64,000 nucleotides of DNA from the NCBI GenBank assembly GCA_019279435.1, contig JAAALK010000289.1, positions 26,466,603 through 26,530,602 of the forward strand, in the 5' to 3' direction. The stretch is from Zizania palustris (lineage: Eukaryota; Streptophyta; Magnoliopsida; Poales; Poaceae). Shown piece by piece: positions 10,301 through 19,224 of this stretch (position 1 is its first letter; each line of letters opens with the position of its first letter). The notes below the pieces were generated by a model. It was not told the DNA's origin. It did no database searches and saw only the letters and a list, made by a program, of their open reading frames with translations. Made by a program: the position numbers and the translations under genes.

Positions 10301-11856
10301 GTCGAAAAGGGTACTGCAATGCCATCATGATTCAGGACCAAGCTCCTTTACTTTACAAGGAGATGGAAAGGCTAAACCTAGGGATCACCACTCGAGAGTA
10401 CCTCGCTGCCTTGGAGTCCCGGCCCGTCTTAATAGACCAGATCCGAGAAGGGCAGAAGGAAGATCAGGACATACTGGAGATCCAGCAGAACATGAGAAAG
10501 GGTAAAGCCCCCGGATTTTCCAAGGATGAGCATGGTACCATCTGGTTCGGAAACCGGATCTGTGTACCCGACAAACCAGAGTTGAAGACCCTTATCCTTC
10601 AAGAAGCCCATGATACATTATACTCCATTCATCCCGGGAGTACAAAGATGTATCAAGACTTGAAGGAAAAATATTGGTGGGTCAGCATGAAGAGGGAAAT
10701 AGCTGAGTATGTGGCCAAGTGCGACACATGCCGGCGAGTCAAGGCAGAACACCAAAGACCTGCCAGACTGCTTCAACCTCTCAAGGTCCCTGAATGGAAG
10801 TGGGAAGAAATAGGAATGGACTTCATCACGGGACTGCCCAAGACCCAAGCTGGTCATGATTCTATCTGGGTGATCGTCGATCGACTCACCAAGGTAGCTC
10901 ACTTCGTCCCGGTCAAGACAACTTACACCGTCGCCAAGTTGGCTGAGTTGTATATGACCCGGATCGTGTGCCTTCACGGAGTTCCTAAGAAGATTGTATC
11001 TGACCGCGGGAGTCAGTTTACCTCCAAGTTTTGGAAGAACCTTCAAGAGGAACTAGGCACCCGGCTGAACTTTAGCACCGCCTATCATCCACAGACCGAC
11101 GGTCAAACCGAAAGGGTCAACCAGATATTGGAGGATATGCTTAGAGCTTGTGCTCTAGACTTTGGCGGAATGTGGGACAAGAACTTACCCTATGCAGAGT
11201 TCTCCTACAACAACAGCTATCAAGCCAGCCTTCAAATGTCCCCGTTCGAAGCACTCTATGGGTGTAAGTGCAGAACGCCGTTGCTCTGGGATCAAACCGG
11301 AGAGTCACAACTGTTTGGGACTGACTTATTGAGAGAAGCTGAAGAGAAGGTTAAGATCATAAGAGACCGATTGAAGGCAGTCCAATCCAGGCAAAAGAGC
11401 TATGCCGACAACCGTCGAAGGGACCTAGCCTTTGAGGAGGGCGATTATGTCTACCTCCGAGTCACTCCCCTCCGTGGCACTCAAAGGTTCAACATGAAAG
11501 GCAAACTAGCACCCCGCTACGTCGGGCCTTTCCAGATCCTCCGACGACAAGGAGAAGTGGCATATCAACTCGAACTGCCCCCATCCTTGGCAGGCGTTCA
11601 TGATGTGTTCCATGTCTCTCAGCTGAAGAAGTGCCTCCGTGTTCCCACCGAGCAAGCCGACCTTCAGCAGCTTAATGTCCAAGAAGACTTGACCTACATA
11701 GAGAAACCCATCAAGATCTTGGAAACCAAGGAGAGAGTAACCAGAAGTCGCGTCGTCCGCTTCTGCAAAGTCCAATGGAACAACCATCCCGCCGAAGAAG
11801 CCACTTGGGAAAAAGAAGACGAGCTAAAAGCCCAATACCCCGAGTTATTCGAGTAA
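7390..11856 (+). CDS. gag-pol: gag-pol polyprotein, intact, Tekay/Del chromovirus
   Basis: Encodes the capsid and enzymes for transposition in one 1,488-codon ORF with no internal stop or frameshift. I start it at the ATG of MADHQN; an in-frame Met at 7321 sits in an AT-rich leader with unlikely composition. Domains by residue: retrotransposon Gag about 100-240; CCHC knuckle C343 (CFNCRKEGHYSHQC); aspartic protease DSGATHS at 406; RT with YRALNDV near 618 and the active site FIDD at 714-717; RNase H acidic residues D863, E900, D925; integrase HHCC zinc site ending C1111/C1114 and DDE at D1144, D1205, E1241; chromodomain-like end about 1440-1488 (VQWNNHPAEEATWE). The catalytic residues I checked are all present. 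Probably translated as one polyprotein. Confidence 0.95.
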   Translation: MADHQNTGSNNGAGGSRDAPEGVVPNWGATGPRQSGSPSANHPTLAEMMANQNHLITALLTQMQHQQAQLDRLQNGEPAPRAPAPAPAPQLSEFLRVRPPIFSSTTNPMEAGDWLRTIEKKLDLLPCTDRERVAFATHQLQGPAAEWWDNYRESQPEGHVVTWAEFTIAFRAAHVPAGVIAVKQQEFRDLQQGNRTVMEYLHEFNRLARYAPEEVRTDALRQAKFLRGLKDELSIQLVAADFADFQRLVNKALIQETEQNKLDLKKRKMIAFKHQQANSQRPRFVPPPPAPAYHPRPAYRPPHAAGGSNTGHPRPAPPAPAAPPTPATKALILKDRQGRPVVCFNCRKEGHYSHQCPHPKQIQGAAPNQAVRARVNHISAEEAQEAPEVVLGTFTVNSVPAVILFDSGATHSFISENFVKTNNLDVLPLPIPMVIATPGNRTSARLYSPKVQLDIQGVLFRAEPVLIQCTGLDLILGMDWLMKHKGVIDCANKSVMVTNPEGVTVTFRMTSRKPLGASLRSIALEEVPIVKEFADVFPEDLPGMPPKRDIEFRIELVPGTTPISKRPYRMAANELAEVKSNIEDLEQKGYIRPSTSPWGAPVIFAMKKDKTKRMCVDYRALNDVTIKNKYPLPRIDDLFDQLKGSSVFSKIDLRSGYHQLRIREEDIPKTAFTSRYGLYEYTVMSFGLTNAPAFFMNMMNNVFMEFLDKFIVVFIDDILVYSKTKEEHETHLRLTLGKLREQQLYAKYSKCEFWSSEVKFLGHVISAGGIAVDPTTVEAVTNWLQPTTVTEIRSFLGLAGYYRRFIENFSKIAKPMTRLLQKEVKFEWTPDCEESFQTLKKKLVSAPILTLPDIRKDFHVYCDASRQGLGCVLMQEGKVISYASRQLRPHELNYPTHDLELAAVVHALKIWRHYLVGNRCEVFTDHKSLKYIFTQPDLNLRQRRWLELIKDYDLGIHYHPGKANVVADVLSRKGYCNAIMIQDQAPLLYKEMERLNLGITTREYLAALESRPVLIDQIREGQKEDQDILEIQQNMRKGKAPGFSKDEHGTIWFGNRICVPDKPELKTLILQEAHDTLYSIHPGSTKMYQDLKEKYWWVSMKREIAEYVAKCDTCRRVKAEHQRPARLLQPLKVPEWKWEEIGMDFITGLPKTQAGHDSIWVIVDRLTKVAHFVPVKTTYTVAKLAELYMTRIVCLHGVPKKIVSDRGSQFTSKFWKNLQEELGTRLNFSTAYHPQTDGQTERVNQILEDMLRACALDFGGMWDKNLPYAEFSYNNSYQASLQMSPFEALYGCKCRTPLLWDQTGESQLFGTDLLREAEEKVKIIRDRLKAVQSRQKSYADNRRRDLAFEEGDYVYLRVTPLRGTQRFNMKGKLAPRYVGPFQILRRQGEVAYQLELPPSLAGVHDVFHVSQLKKCLRVPTEQADLQQLNVQEDLTYIEKPIKILETKERVTRSRVVRFCKVQWNNHPAEEATWEKEDELKAQYPELFE

Positions 11857-11884
11857 CGTTCCAATCTCGAGGACGAGATTCTTG

Positions 11885-11897
11885 TAAGGGGATAGGT
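11885..11897 (+). other. Polypurine tract of Tekay-type element
   Basis: TAAGGGGATAGG just before the 3' LTR; plus-strand DNA primer site. It follows the pol stop by about 30 bp. Confidence 0.8.
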
Positions 11898-11898
11898 T

Positions 11899-14800
11899 TG
11901 TAACACCCCAAATTTTCAAAACAATAAAAATATTATTAAATTCAATTTCTTGGAATTACTATTTCTGAAAATACTTTTAATTCCCTTTTATACCCTTTTG
12001 AACTACAACATAGAGTAGATGGCCAAACTAGGAGGTGAAAATTTTTGTATATGATCCCAAGACCAAACTATATTTTTGAGATTTTTTATAAATTTTTACC
12101 AACCTTGGAAGTAGCACTAATATTTTAATCTATTTTCTGGAATTATTTTTATTCAGAAATGTATTAGAACAGAATTGGGCTCCCCTCCCTCCCTTCTCTC
12201 TCTCCCGGCCGGCCCAGCCCACTCCACCCGCGCGCTCAGACTGACAACCCGGTCCCACCTGTCGGCGCCGAATCCCTCCCCTCGCGCGCGAACCCGACAC
12301 TCCGGCCCCACCCGTCAGTCGCCACCCTCGCCCACTCGCGCCCGCTGGCCAGTGGCCCCCGCCTGTCAAACTCGTCGTCTACCTCCCGCCTCCGCCCCCA
12401 AATCGCGCCGGCCGACGACCTCGCGCCTCGGATCTGTTGCCCCCGACCCCGTTCCCTCAAATTGAGCCCGGCATTCAATCCCCCGCGCTCCGGTGACCGT
12501 TTCCCCCATTAAACCCAGCCCGATTGCGTCCAGGTTCGATGAATCTGCATGCCACCCGAACCTCGCCGGCGTTTAAACGCATTAACCCTCGGCCACCGTC
12601 AATTGCGCCCCCTCTGCCCCGCCGGCGACCACTATTTATACCCCCCGACCACCCGCATTTCACCCCCACGCCTACACGTTGCGAAAACGCACAGAACGCC
12701 CTCACTCCAAGTTTTAGCGCACCACCGCCGTCACCTCTTCAGCCGTCGCTCGCCGTCGCCGGAGTCCTTCTCCGTCCTCGCCGACCGCACCGTCGTGACC
12801 GCAAGGACGACCTCGACCTCGGCCACCCCTCCCCCGACGTCGAACCCCGCCGGAACACCATCGCCGACGAGGAGCCCGAACCACTCCGCCGTCTACCCTC
12901 GTCGCCGACCACGTCCCGTCGTCCCCGGACCACCGCCAAGGTACCATCGTGACCGCCGTAGCGTTCCCCTTCCATTTCTAGGCTTAGCTAGGACCGCCGT
13001 CGTTCGCCGTGGCCGCTGGCCCGCTCGCCGTCGTCGGAGAAGACGACCGGCACGGGTCGAGTACCCGTGCCGTGTCGGATTCGATCCACGCCGTGCGATC
13101 TGGATCCGACGGTGACGATTAATCCCCGCGTGCGGTTTAATCTGATCCGTCAGATCTCGGCAAAGGGGTACGTTTTAATCTCGTGCGTTCGTTAGTTTTA
13201 AAACCCCGCGTTTAATCTCGCGCGTCCACGTGGTACCCCTTCGAACGTTTTAATCCTGGCCGTCCGTAGTCACTTACGCGCCCCGCCTCGCCCTCGCGCG
13301 TCGGATCTGGATCCGACGGTCCAGATCAACCCGGCGCACGCGCACAGTGCGCGGGTTCACCGTGGGCCTGGCTCACCGTGGACCCGAGGGTTTTAAAATT
13401 TGAAAATGAATTTCAGAAATACCTTTAAACTTGTAAAATTATATCTGGCGCATTTGGACTCTAAAAATTACCATTCCAATTTCAGAAAATTCATACAATT
13501 ATTCTCTACCTGTTTATGCAATAAAACAGTAGGTTTACTTTGACTTTTTCATGTTTATTCAAATAATTATTCAAATGCCTTTAGGATTAAAATATGGATT
13601 CAAATATTTAAACTTCAGAAAAATTTATATTAATTCCTTTCTGTCCATTCACTGAAAACCACCAAATTGACATGAGCTTTTCATTTCACACTTATTTGAG
13701 GATTTAATATGGCAATAATCACATTTAAACCTCCTTTCTAAAGAAAAGACAACTATTTAATTCCTTTAGAATTTATTTATAAAATAAACCACAGAACCTT
13801 AACCATTGGATTTATTTTATTTATAACCCAACTAACTTTAGCTTATGTGTTCATAATGTAATGTTATATTGTTTGATCGAATGTGTTCTTTTTATTTTAC
13901 TTTATATTAAAAAGACTACGACGTCGCCGAGGAGCCGGAGTACTTCCCCGAAGTCCCTCCCTCTCCCTTTGCTGAACAAGGCAAGTCACCAAACAATTCT
14001 TTTGAACATATTGAACCCATGTTTGAATTGACTATCGCTAAAACACATAGGTTATATATGCATTAGTCAAATGAACCCTTACATTATATTTATTTAGGAT
14101 CCCCCAACCTTGATGTGCAACCCAAGCCATGCTATCTCGCCTAACCTCCTTGTCACCATATGATCAATGATATTAGCTAGTGTCCAAAGTATTGACACGA
14201 CCGCTATATGATAAAAATGAGTCGTAGCAAGATGGTTCTATTATATGATCCCCGTTACTTCTTATCCTTGGAAATTCTGTTGGTGATGAGTCATGGTTGT
14301 GAGTGTATGCATGGTGGGTTCCGGGTGCAAGCTAGGGCATTGGTCGGTAGCACCCGGGGCACTATAAGGACCGGTCTGAGGGATCCGTTGCAATACACTT
14401 ACGTACTAACCACAAGTCTAGTGGGTAAGTCCTAACTAAGGTATGGGTTGTTCCAAACCGAGGCCACCATTTGGAGATGGGTCAAGTTGCACCTGCGGGT
14501 GACTTGTACCAATGTGGCGCAAAAGGGGGTGCGACGTTAGCCGGGATGCGGCCCGGCGCGCCGGCGAAACCTAGAGCGGGTGGTTATCGCTTGGAACATC
14601 TCATATTGAGGTTTTGGCACGAGTTCCCGTGAAATGTGTCATCTCGTTTGGGATGAGTGCGTGCCTTGTGGGTACAGTAGTACATCTCTAATCAGAGTCT
14701 TCAATCTTTTCGAAAAGCCGAGCCCACGGTCAAGGGCGGGTTGCGTGACATCCCCCAGTTAGTTTACCTTGAAAATGAATGTGCATGATGGATTGACATG

Positions 14801-15281
14801 TAAGGACCGTTGTGCGAGGAGGTAAAACGTACTCCTCGAGTTAGTTGATGTTGATGATGCTCATGTTTACTTTCCGCATGATTAAAATATGATTACACTA
14901 AATGCCATAACTGCAACTGCATTATTCTGCAATATTAGCCATTATCCTTCCTTGTTTATTATCCTGCATTATTATTTGCACTTGCGGTGGCTTGTTGAGT
15001 ACTTTTGGTACTCATACCCGTTGGACCCCACAGAGGATGCCTACTACGAAGACGGTCTGGAGTAGCAACCCAGTCGAGAAGAAAAATCCTGAAGAAGAAG
15101 TTCATCATGCCGTTTTCTAATTATTTTACTTTACTGTTTTATTAAAACAATGATGTAATAAATATGGTCTGCGTACCATGGATATTGTCGTATGTACGGT
15201 TGTCGCATGATGAACCTCTTGTATTATTGTTTTTCTTATGAAATTCAATAATGTCTCGATTTGCTAAATCGGGGCGCTACA
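11899..15281 (+). repeat. 3' LTR of Tekay-type element
   Basis: Pairs with 2895-6278 (3,383 against 3,384 bp). Differences I could read include GAGATTTTTT for GAGAATTTTT, an extra C near 12610, and single-base deletions near 13440 and 13520. The TATA box is kept at 12633-12640. Confidence 0.95.
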
Positions 15282-15860
15282 TGGCCCATATCCACAAGAT
15301 AGGCCCATGCATCCCACCTCTAGTAAACCCTATAAATAGGTGGCAGCCGCCATTGCTAGGGTTCGGGTTTTGCTAAGATTGATCTGTCGCCGCAGTTTCG
15401 TCGTTCTTCGGTTTGTGGAACCCTAACTCGAGTCCTCCAAATTATTATCTGCAATTTCATATTGTGTTTCTGTATTCTTTATTATGTTCTCGATTCGCAA
15501 GGAGGGATAAGCCTTCTTGGATAGGTAAATTGCATTCATGCATGATTGTCCTGGCTTCCCTCTCGCAAACCCGGTCGTCACGCCATCACAGTCAGCCGCG
15601 TGTCCAAGTCTTGCTCGGTCTCTTCATGTACTCTTGAGATCTTCTCTAGCTTCGCCCGTCCTCCCTGATCCTTCGGCATAGAGCTCCCCGCTTAACCCTT
15701 GATCACTCACCGTCAACAGTCGGTCAGCATCTCCATCCTGCACATCCAAGACAAGCCAAAACAAGAAGGCGACGCACCGCCGAAACCCTCGGCACACACT
15801 TCTCCACTTTACATCGAAACCCTCGATGCACTCAACCAACCTCAACCACTCAAATGCTCA
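15282..15860 (+). repeat. Older chromovirus-like LTR, second part
   Basis: Begins with the right TSD copy TGGCC (15282-15286) and continues the LTR broken at 2894. It shows a TATA box (CCTATAAATAGG near 15340), then GCTAGGGTTcGGGTTTTGCT and GGATAAGCCTTCTTGGATAGG. These are diverged counterparts of CTAGGGTTAGGTTTTGCT and GAATTAGCCTTCGTGGCGAGG in the minus-strand LTRs at 49796 and 54363. That supports the same lineage. The LTR end cannot be fixed: no PBS follows, and from about 15700 the sequence has no match I can name before the copia-related segment at 15861. Confidence 0.55.
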
Positions 15861-15956
15861 TCCTTGTCAATCACTCATCATCCAGATCGAAACCACCCTT
15901 GGTTTCTGAGAAACCAAGGGTTGGTTTCGGAGTCTGTGATGAGTGACTGACAGATT
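15861..15956. repeat. Fold-back palindrome of copia LTR ends
   Basis: 15861-15906 is an inverted, diverged copy of the first 45 bp of the family-A LTR (TCAATCACTCATCA ... CTTGGTTTC). It directly abuts the normal start of a plus-strand LTR at 15907 (TGAGAAACCAAGGG ... TGATGAGTGACTGA). The two halves form a near-perfect hairpin centred on 15906/15907. Confidence 0.75.
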
Positions 15957-17590
15957 TTACCCTCTGATTCGAAGGGGTCCCTCCGAAGGGGTTCAGAGGT
16001 TGTTTCACCGAAGGGTTCGGTGGGCTCTGGTTGCTGCAGCTGTTGCAGCGGAGTGTGCCTGTCGGAGGGGTCCAACAGTACACGATGACTTGGTTGTACC
16101 AAAGGGTTCGGTACTTTGGGCGGTACACCGGAGTGTGTGCCGAAGGTTATTTACCTGGAGAGGTCTCCGGGGTACTGGATACACTTGTATGTTTGTCTGT
16201 GGTGCGCAGGTGACTTCGGAGGCGACGTACGGTTCGCAGCAAGTGAACCTGGGTCAAGCAGGAGGCTTGATGCCATGCGAGCGGGGAGCTTAGTCGCGAA
16301 GGCTGCGAAGGGGTCGAGGTCGGACCTCGGGTCAAGGTGCGCTAGGAGAAGGCAGTAAGTGTGGAGTGTGGCTCCGGGTGAAGGTACTCCGAGACGAATT
16401 CCTCGGAGATGAGTCACTTCGAAGGGTACTCTGAATGGAGTGACTTCGGAGTATGGTGGACGAAGTCCTCAGCAATAAGGCAAGGCATTCGAAGTGTGCT
16501 CCGGAGGGAGGCACTCGAAGTTATACCCGACGAAGGTCTCAGAAGTCGAGGTGCATCGAATGCATGGTCCGAGTGAGGATCGTAGAGGAGTGTGCTCAGG
16601 GAGAGATACTGCGACGAAGTGCTCATGGAATGCTTCATGCGGAGGCCTTGGACGAAGGAGGGACTTCGAAGGGTGGTACTCTGAAGTTGGGGCTTCGGAG
16701 TGAGGCTGGCTTCGGAGTGAAGCTGACTTCGGAGCAAGGGTGACTTCGGAGTGAGGCTGGCTCCGGAGTGAGACTGGCTCCGGAGTGAGGCTGACTTGAG
16801 GTACTTCGGCCATGCATGGCTTTGGTACACGGACTGACGGAGTTCGAGCTGGGAGAAGCTGCGAAGCCGTGGTGGTCCACTCCGAAGGTGTTGGTGCGAA
16901 GGCCCAAGAGCTTTGACGGCTTCGGCTCAAAACCGTCACTGTATCGAAGGCTGACTTTGGTGAAGCGAAGGCCATCAGGCTCAAGGCTTCACGCCGAAGC
17001 TACCACACCCCTCGCGTGCGAAGGGGGGCTTCAGAAGGGTCCAAAACTGCAAAGGCTGATAGCGTCTGCTCTGCAAAAGCTGGTGATGTCCCCTCTACGA
17101 AGCTGATAAAAGAAGCCTCCAAATAATGTAGACTACCAGTTGTACCCCCCTGTTCTGATGAGACAAAAACAGTGTAAACCCTAGTGGTAAAGTAGTCTAT
17201 TCACAGGGCTGAATAGTGCCTATAAATAGTGGAGGCTGGCTAGGTCACATAAACACTTTGAGCAGTCATTTTTGAGCTCCTGTGCTAGCCGCCACACACG
17301 TTGTATTCAGTCTGTGAGTTCTTTTTGTGTTCCCTATTCAAGTAATAAAACTTTGATTCTATTCTCATTTGTGCTTGAACTTGTATTCTGTGTTGCACTG
17401 CTTGCTTTGATTCCTCTGTACACCTTCTTCTTCTTGAGTGAAGTTGTGTTTTGAATCGTCTGGAGAAGTCTGTTTGTGAGAAGTGTGTGTTTTTCAGTGT
17501 CTGTTCGCTCTGTGTAAACTGGAGGCTAGACCTCTCTGATTACTAGCGAAGCACTGTTTGACTTGAGTCGAAGACCGTTTTCTTCCCGTG
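15907..17590 (+). repeat. Copia family-A LTR, plus strand, 3' truncated
   Basis: Starts TGAGAAACCAAGGG and follows the complete plus-strand LTR at 61273-63182 through the TATA box (CCTATAAATAG near 17220) and U5. It stops short of the end at 17591, lacking about 350 bp. It is then fused to minus-strand pol of the same family at a shared TCGAA (17591-17595). No PBS, TSD or plus-strand coding region follows it. Confidence 0.85.
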
Positions 17591-19224
17591 TCGAAAGAAG
17601 CAACAAAAGTAGAATTAGTGAAATGGGCATGTGAACGAGTTACCCTTTGATCAAGCTCACCAATGATCTGCTCGGGAGGGTGCATCCTTTGAACATGATG
17701 TGGAGCCTCGCGGCGGGATGCAGTCTCCCCCTCAACTTGTGCGTTGGAGTGGTCCAAGATGACCGATGTTGAGGTAGTCGCTTCGGGACCTCGTGCCGAA
17801 GTGGTCGAAGCGGGGTCAGCTTCGGGGGTTGATGTCGAGGGTAGTAGGGGATCATCCTCGAATTCTCCGGGATCTTCTTCTTCAAAGATGGTTTGTTCCA
17901 TGTCATGTTCATTTGCCTGTTCAAAAGCAGAACTAACAGAGGGGGTTGATTCATCAAAAGTCACATCACATGACTCGATGACAGTGTTAGTTTCCAAGTT
18001 AAAAACACGATAAGAATGACCATGAGTAGTATAACCCAAAAAGATCCCGTCAGAAGAGCGCGACTCAAATTTATCCAAATTACCACGTTTTAGGATAAAG
18101 CAGCGACAGCCAAAAACTCAAAGATGAGTAACTTTGGGCTGTCTCCCAAAATGTAGCTCATAAGATGCCAAGTTTAAAATTGAGCGCAAGAAGATACGGT
18201 TTGAGATGTAACATGCCGTGTTCATGGCCTCAGCCCAGAATTTTCTAGGAGTCCTATGCTCATCAAGCATCGTCCTAGCCATCTCAACCAAAGTGCGGTT
18301 TTTCCTCTCAACAACACCGTTCTGTTGAGGAACCCGCGGAGCAGAGAATTGATGTTCTATGCCATGCTCCATGCAAAATTCAACAAAGAGACTATTTTTG
18401 AACTCGGTGCCATTATCACTTCGAATGAATTTCAATGCACCAGGGAGTTCAGTAAAAAGTCTCAAAGCCAAGCTCCGAAAGTGTGAAAACACTTCATCCT
18501 TGCTGGCAAGAAAGAAGACCCAAGAGTAGCGAGAGAAATCGTCGACAATAACTAATACATACCACTTGCCGCCTAAAGAACTAACCCGAGAAGGACCTAC
18601 AGTGTCCATATGGAGAAGTTCTCCGGGTTGTTCAGTCATCACTGTGGTGACTGGCGAATGCGAAGCAGCAATCATTTTTCCATGTCGACAAGGAGCGCAA
18701 ACTAAATTCTTCTCAAACTTGAGCTTGGGCAATCCTCGGATCAGACCTAGGGCGCTCAGACGAGCGAGCAACTCAAAGCTCATATGCCCTAGTCTCCTAT
18801 GCCACTTCCAAAGCTCAGAAGTCGAATGTGCAACAAGACAATGAGAAGATCCAGACGACTCAGAAAAATCAGCTCCAAAAACTCTCCCAACTCTAAAGAT
18901 CTTGCACACCACAACGCCATCAGAATTGAGCACTTGCGAAGTATCGCGATGGAATCGCACTTCGAAGCCCTCATCAAGCAACTGAGATACAGACAGCAAA
19001 TTGTATCCCAGGTTCTCAACCAAAGCAACATCTTTGAGAGTGAAGTTTGAGTTAATTCTTACCACACCTTTACCTTTCACTCTACTCCTTCGATTGTTTC
19101 CGAAGGTGATATGCTCCCTTTGCTTGGTTGTGGTGAGGCTGGAGAACCATGCTGCATCTCCGGTCATGTGGCGCGAACAACCAGAGTCCATGATCCACGT
19201 GCCCTCCAAGCCTCGATCTGTCGC
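17591..19224 (-). pseudogene. pol: Copia pol fragment: protease and integrase
   Basis: Follows gag in the same frame after one TAG (19225-19227). Shows, in order, the protease site MDSGCSRHMT, the GAG-pre-integrase HHCC site (WHRRLGHMS ... CAPCRHGK), and integrase catalytic residues in MDTVGP, SDNGTEF and VVERKNRT. One more stop (TGA, 18118-18120) follows PKVTHL, probably a CGA to TGA change since the copy at 36000 reads Arg there. The frame continues through the linker SVSSAFEQANEHDMEQ to FVASF, where it is cut at the inverted LTR. RT and RNase H are absent. Order PR-IN-RT is diagnostic of Ty1/copia. Confidence 0.88.

Larger units (their letters stand above)
2895..15281 (+). mobile_element. 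Complete Tekay/Del-type Ty3/gypsy chromovirus
   Basis: A 12,387-bp element with every expected part in order: 5' LTR 2895-6278, PBS 6282-6293, ORF0 6417-7196, gag-pol 7390-11856, PPT 11885-11897, 3' LTR 11899-15281, and 5-bp TSD TGGCC on both sides. The Del/Tekay assignment rests on the long LTRs, domain order PR-RT-RH-IN and a chromodomain-like C-terminus; an extra ORF before gag is reported for some grass elements of this group (rice RIRE3/RIRE8, from memory). Reading the LTRs against each other I count about 24 substitutions and three 1-bp indels over 3.38 kb (about 0.7%). This is a recent insertion and potentially autonomous apart from the stop in ORF0. Confidence 0.93.

Noticed and set aside
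15699..15950. Possible captured host gene fragment upstream of the hairpin
   Set aside because: Frame continues into the LTR tip, no domain seen; more likely degraded LTR sequence.
16031..17106. Several 60-170 residue ORFs in family-A LTRs (also 22600-23790, 31650-32820, 40600-41600, 61400-62300)
   Set aside because: Overlapping on both strands, inside LTRs, created by repeated TTCGAAG words lacking stop codons.
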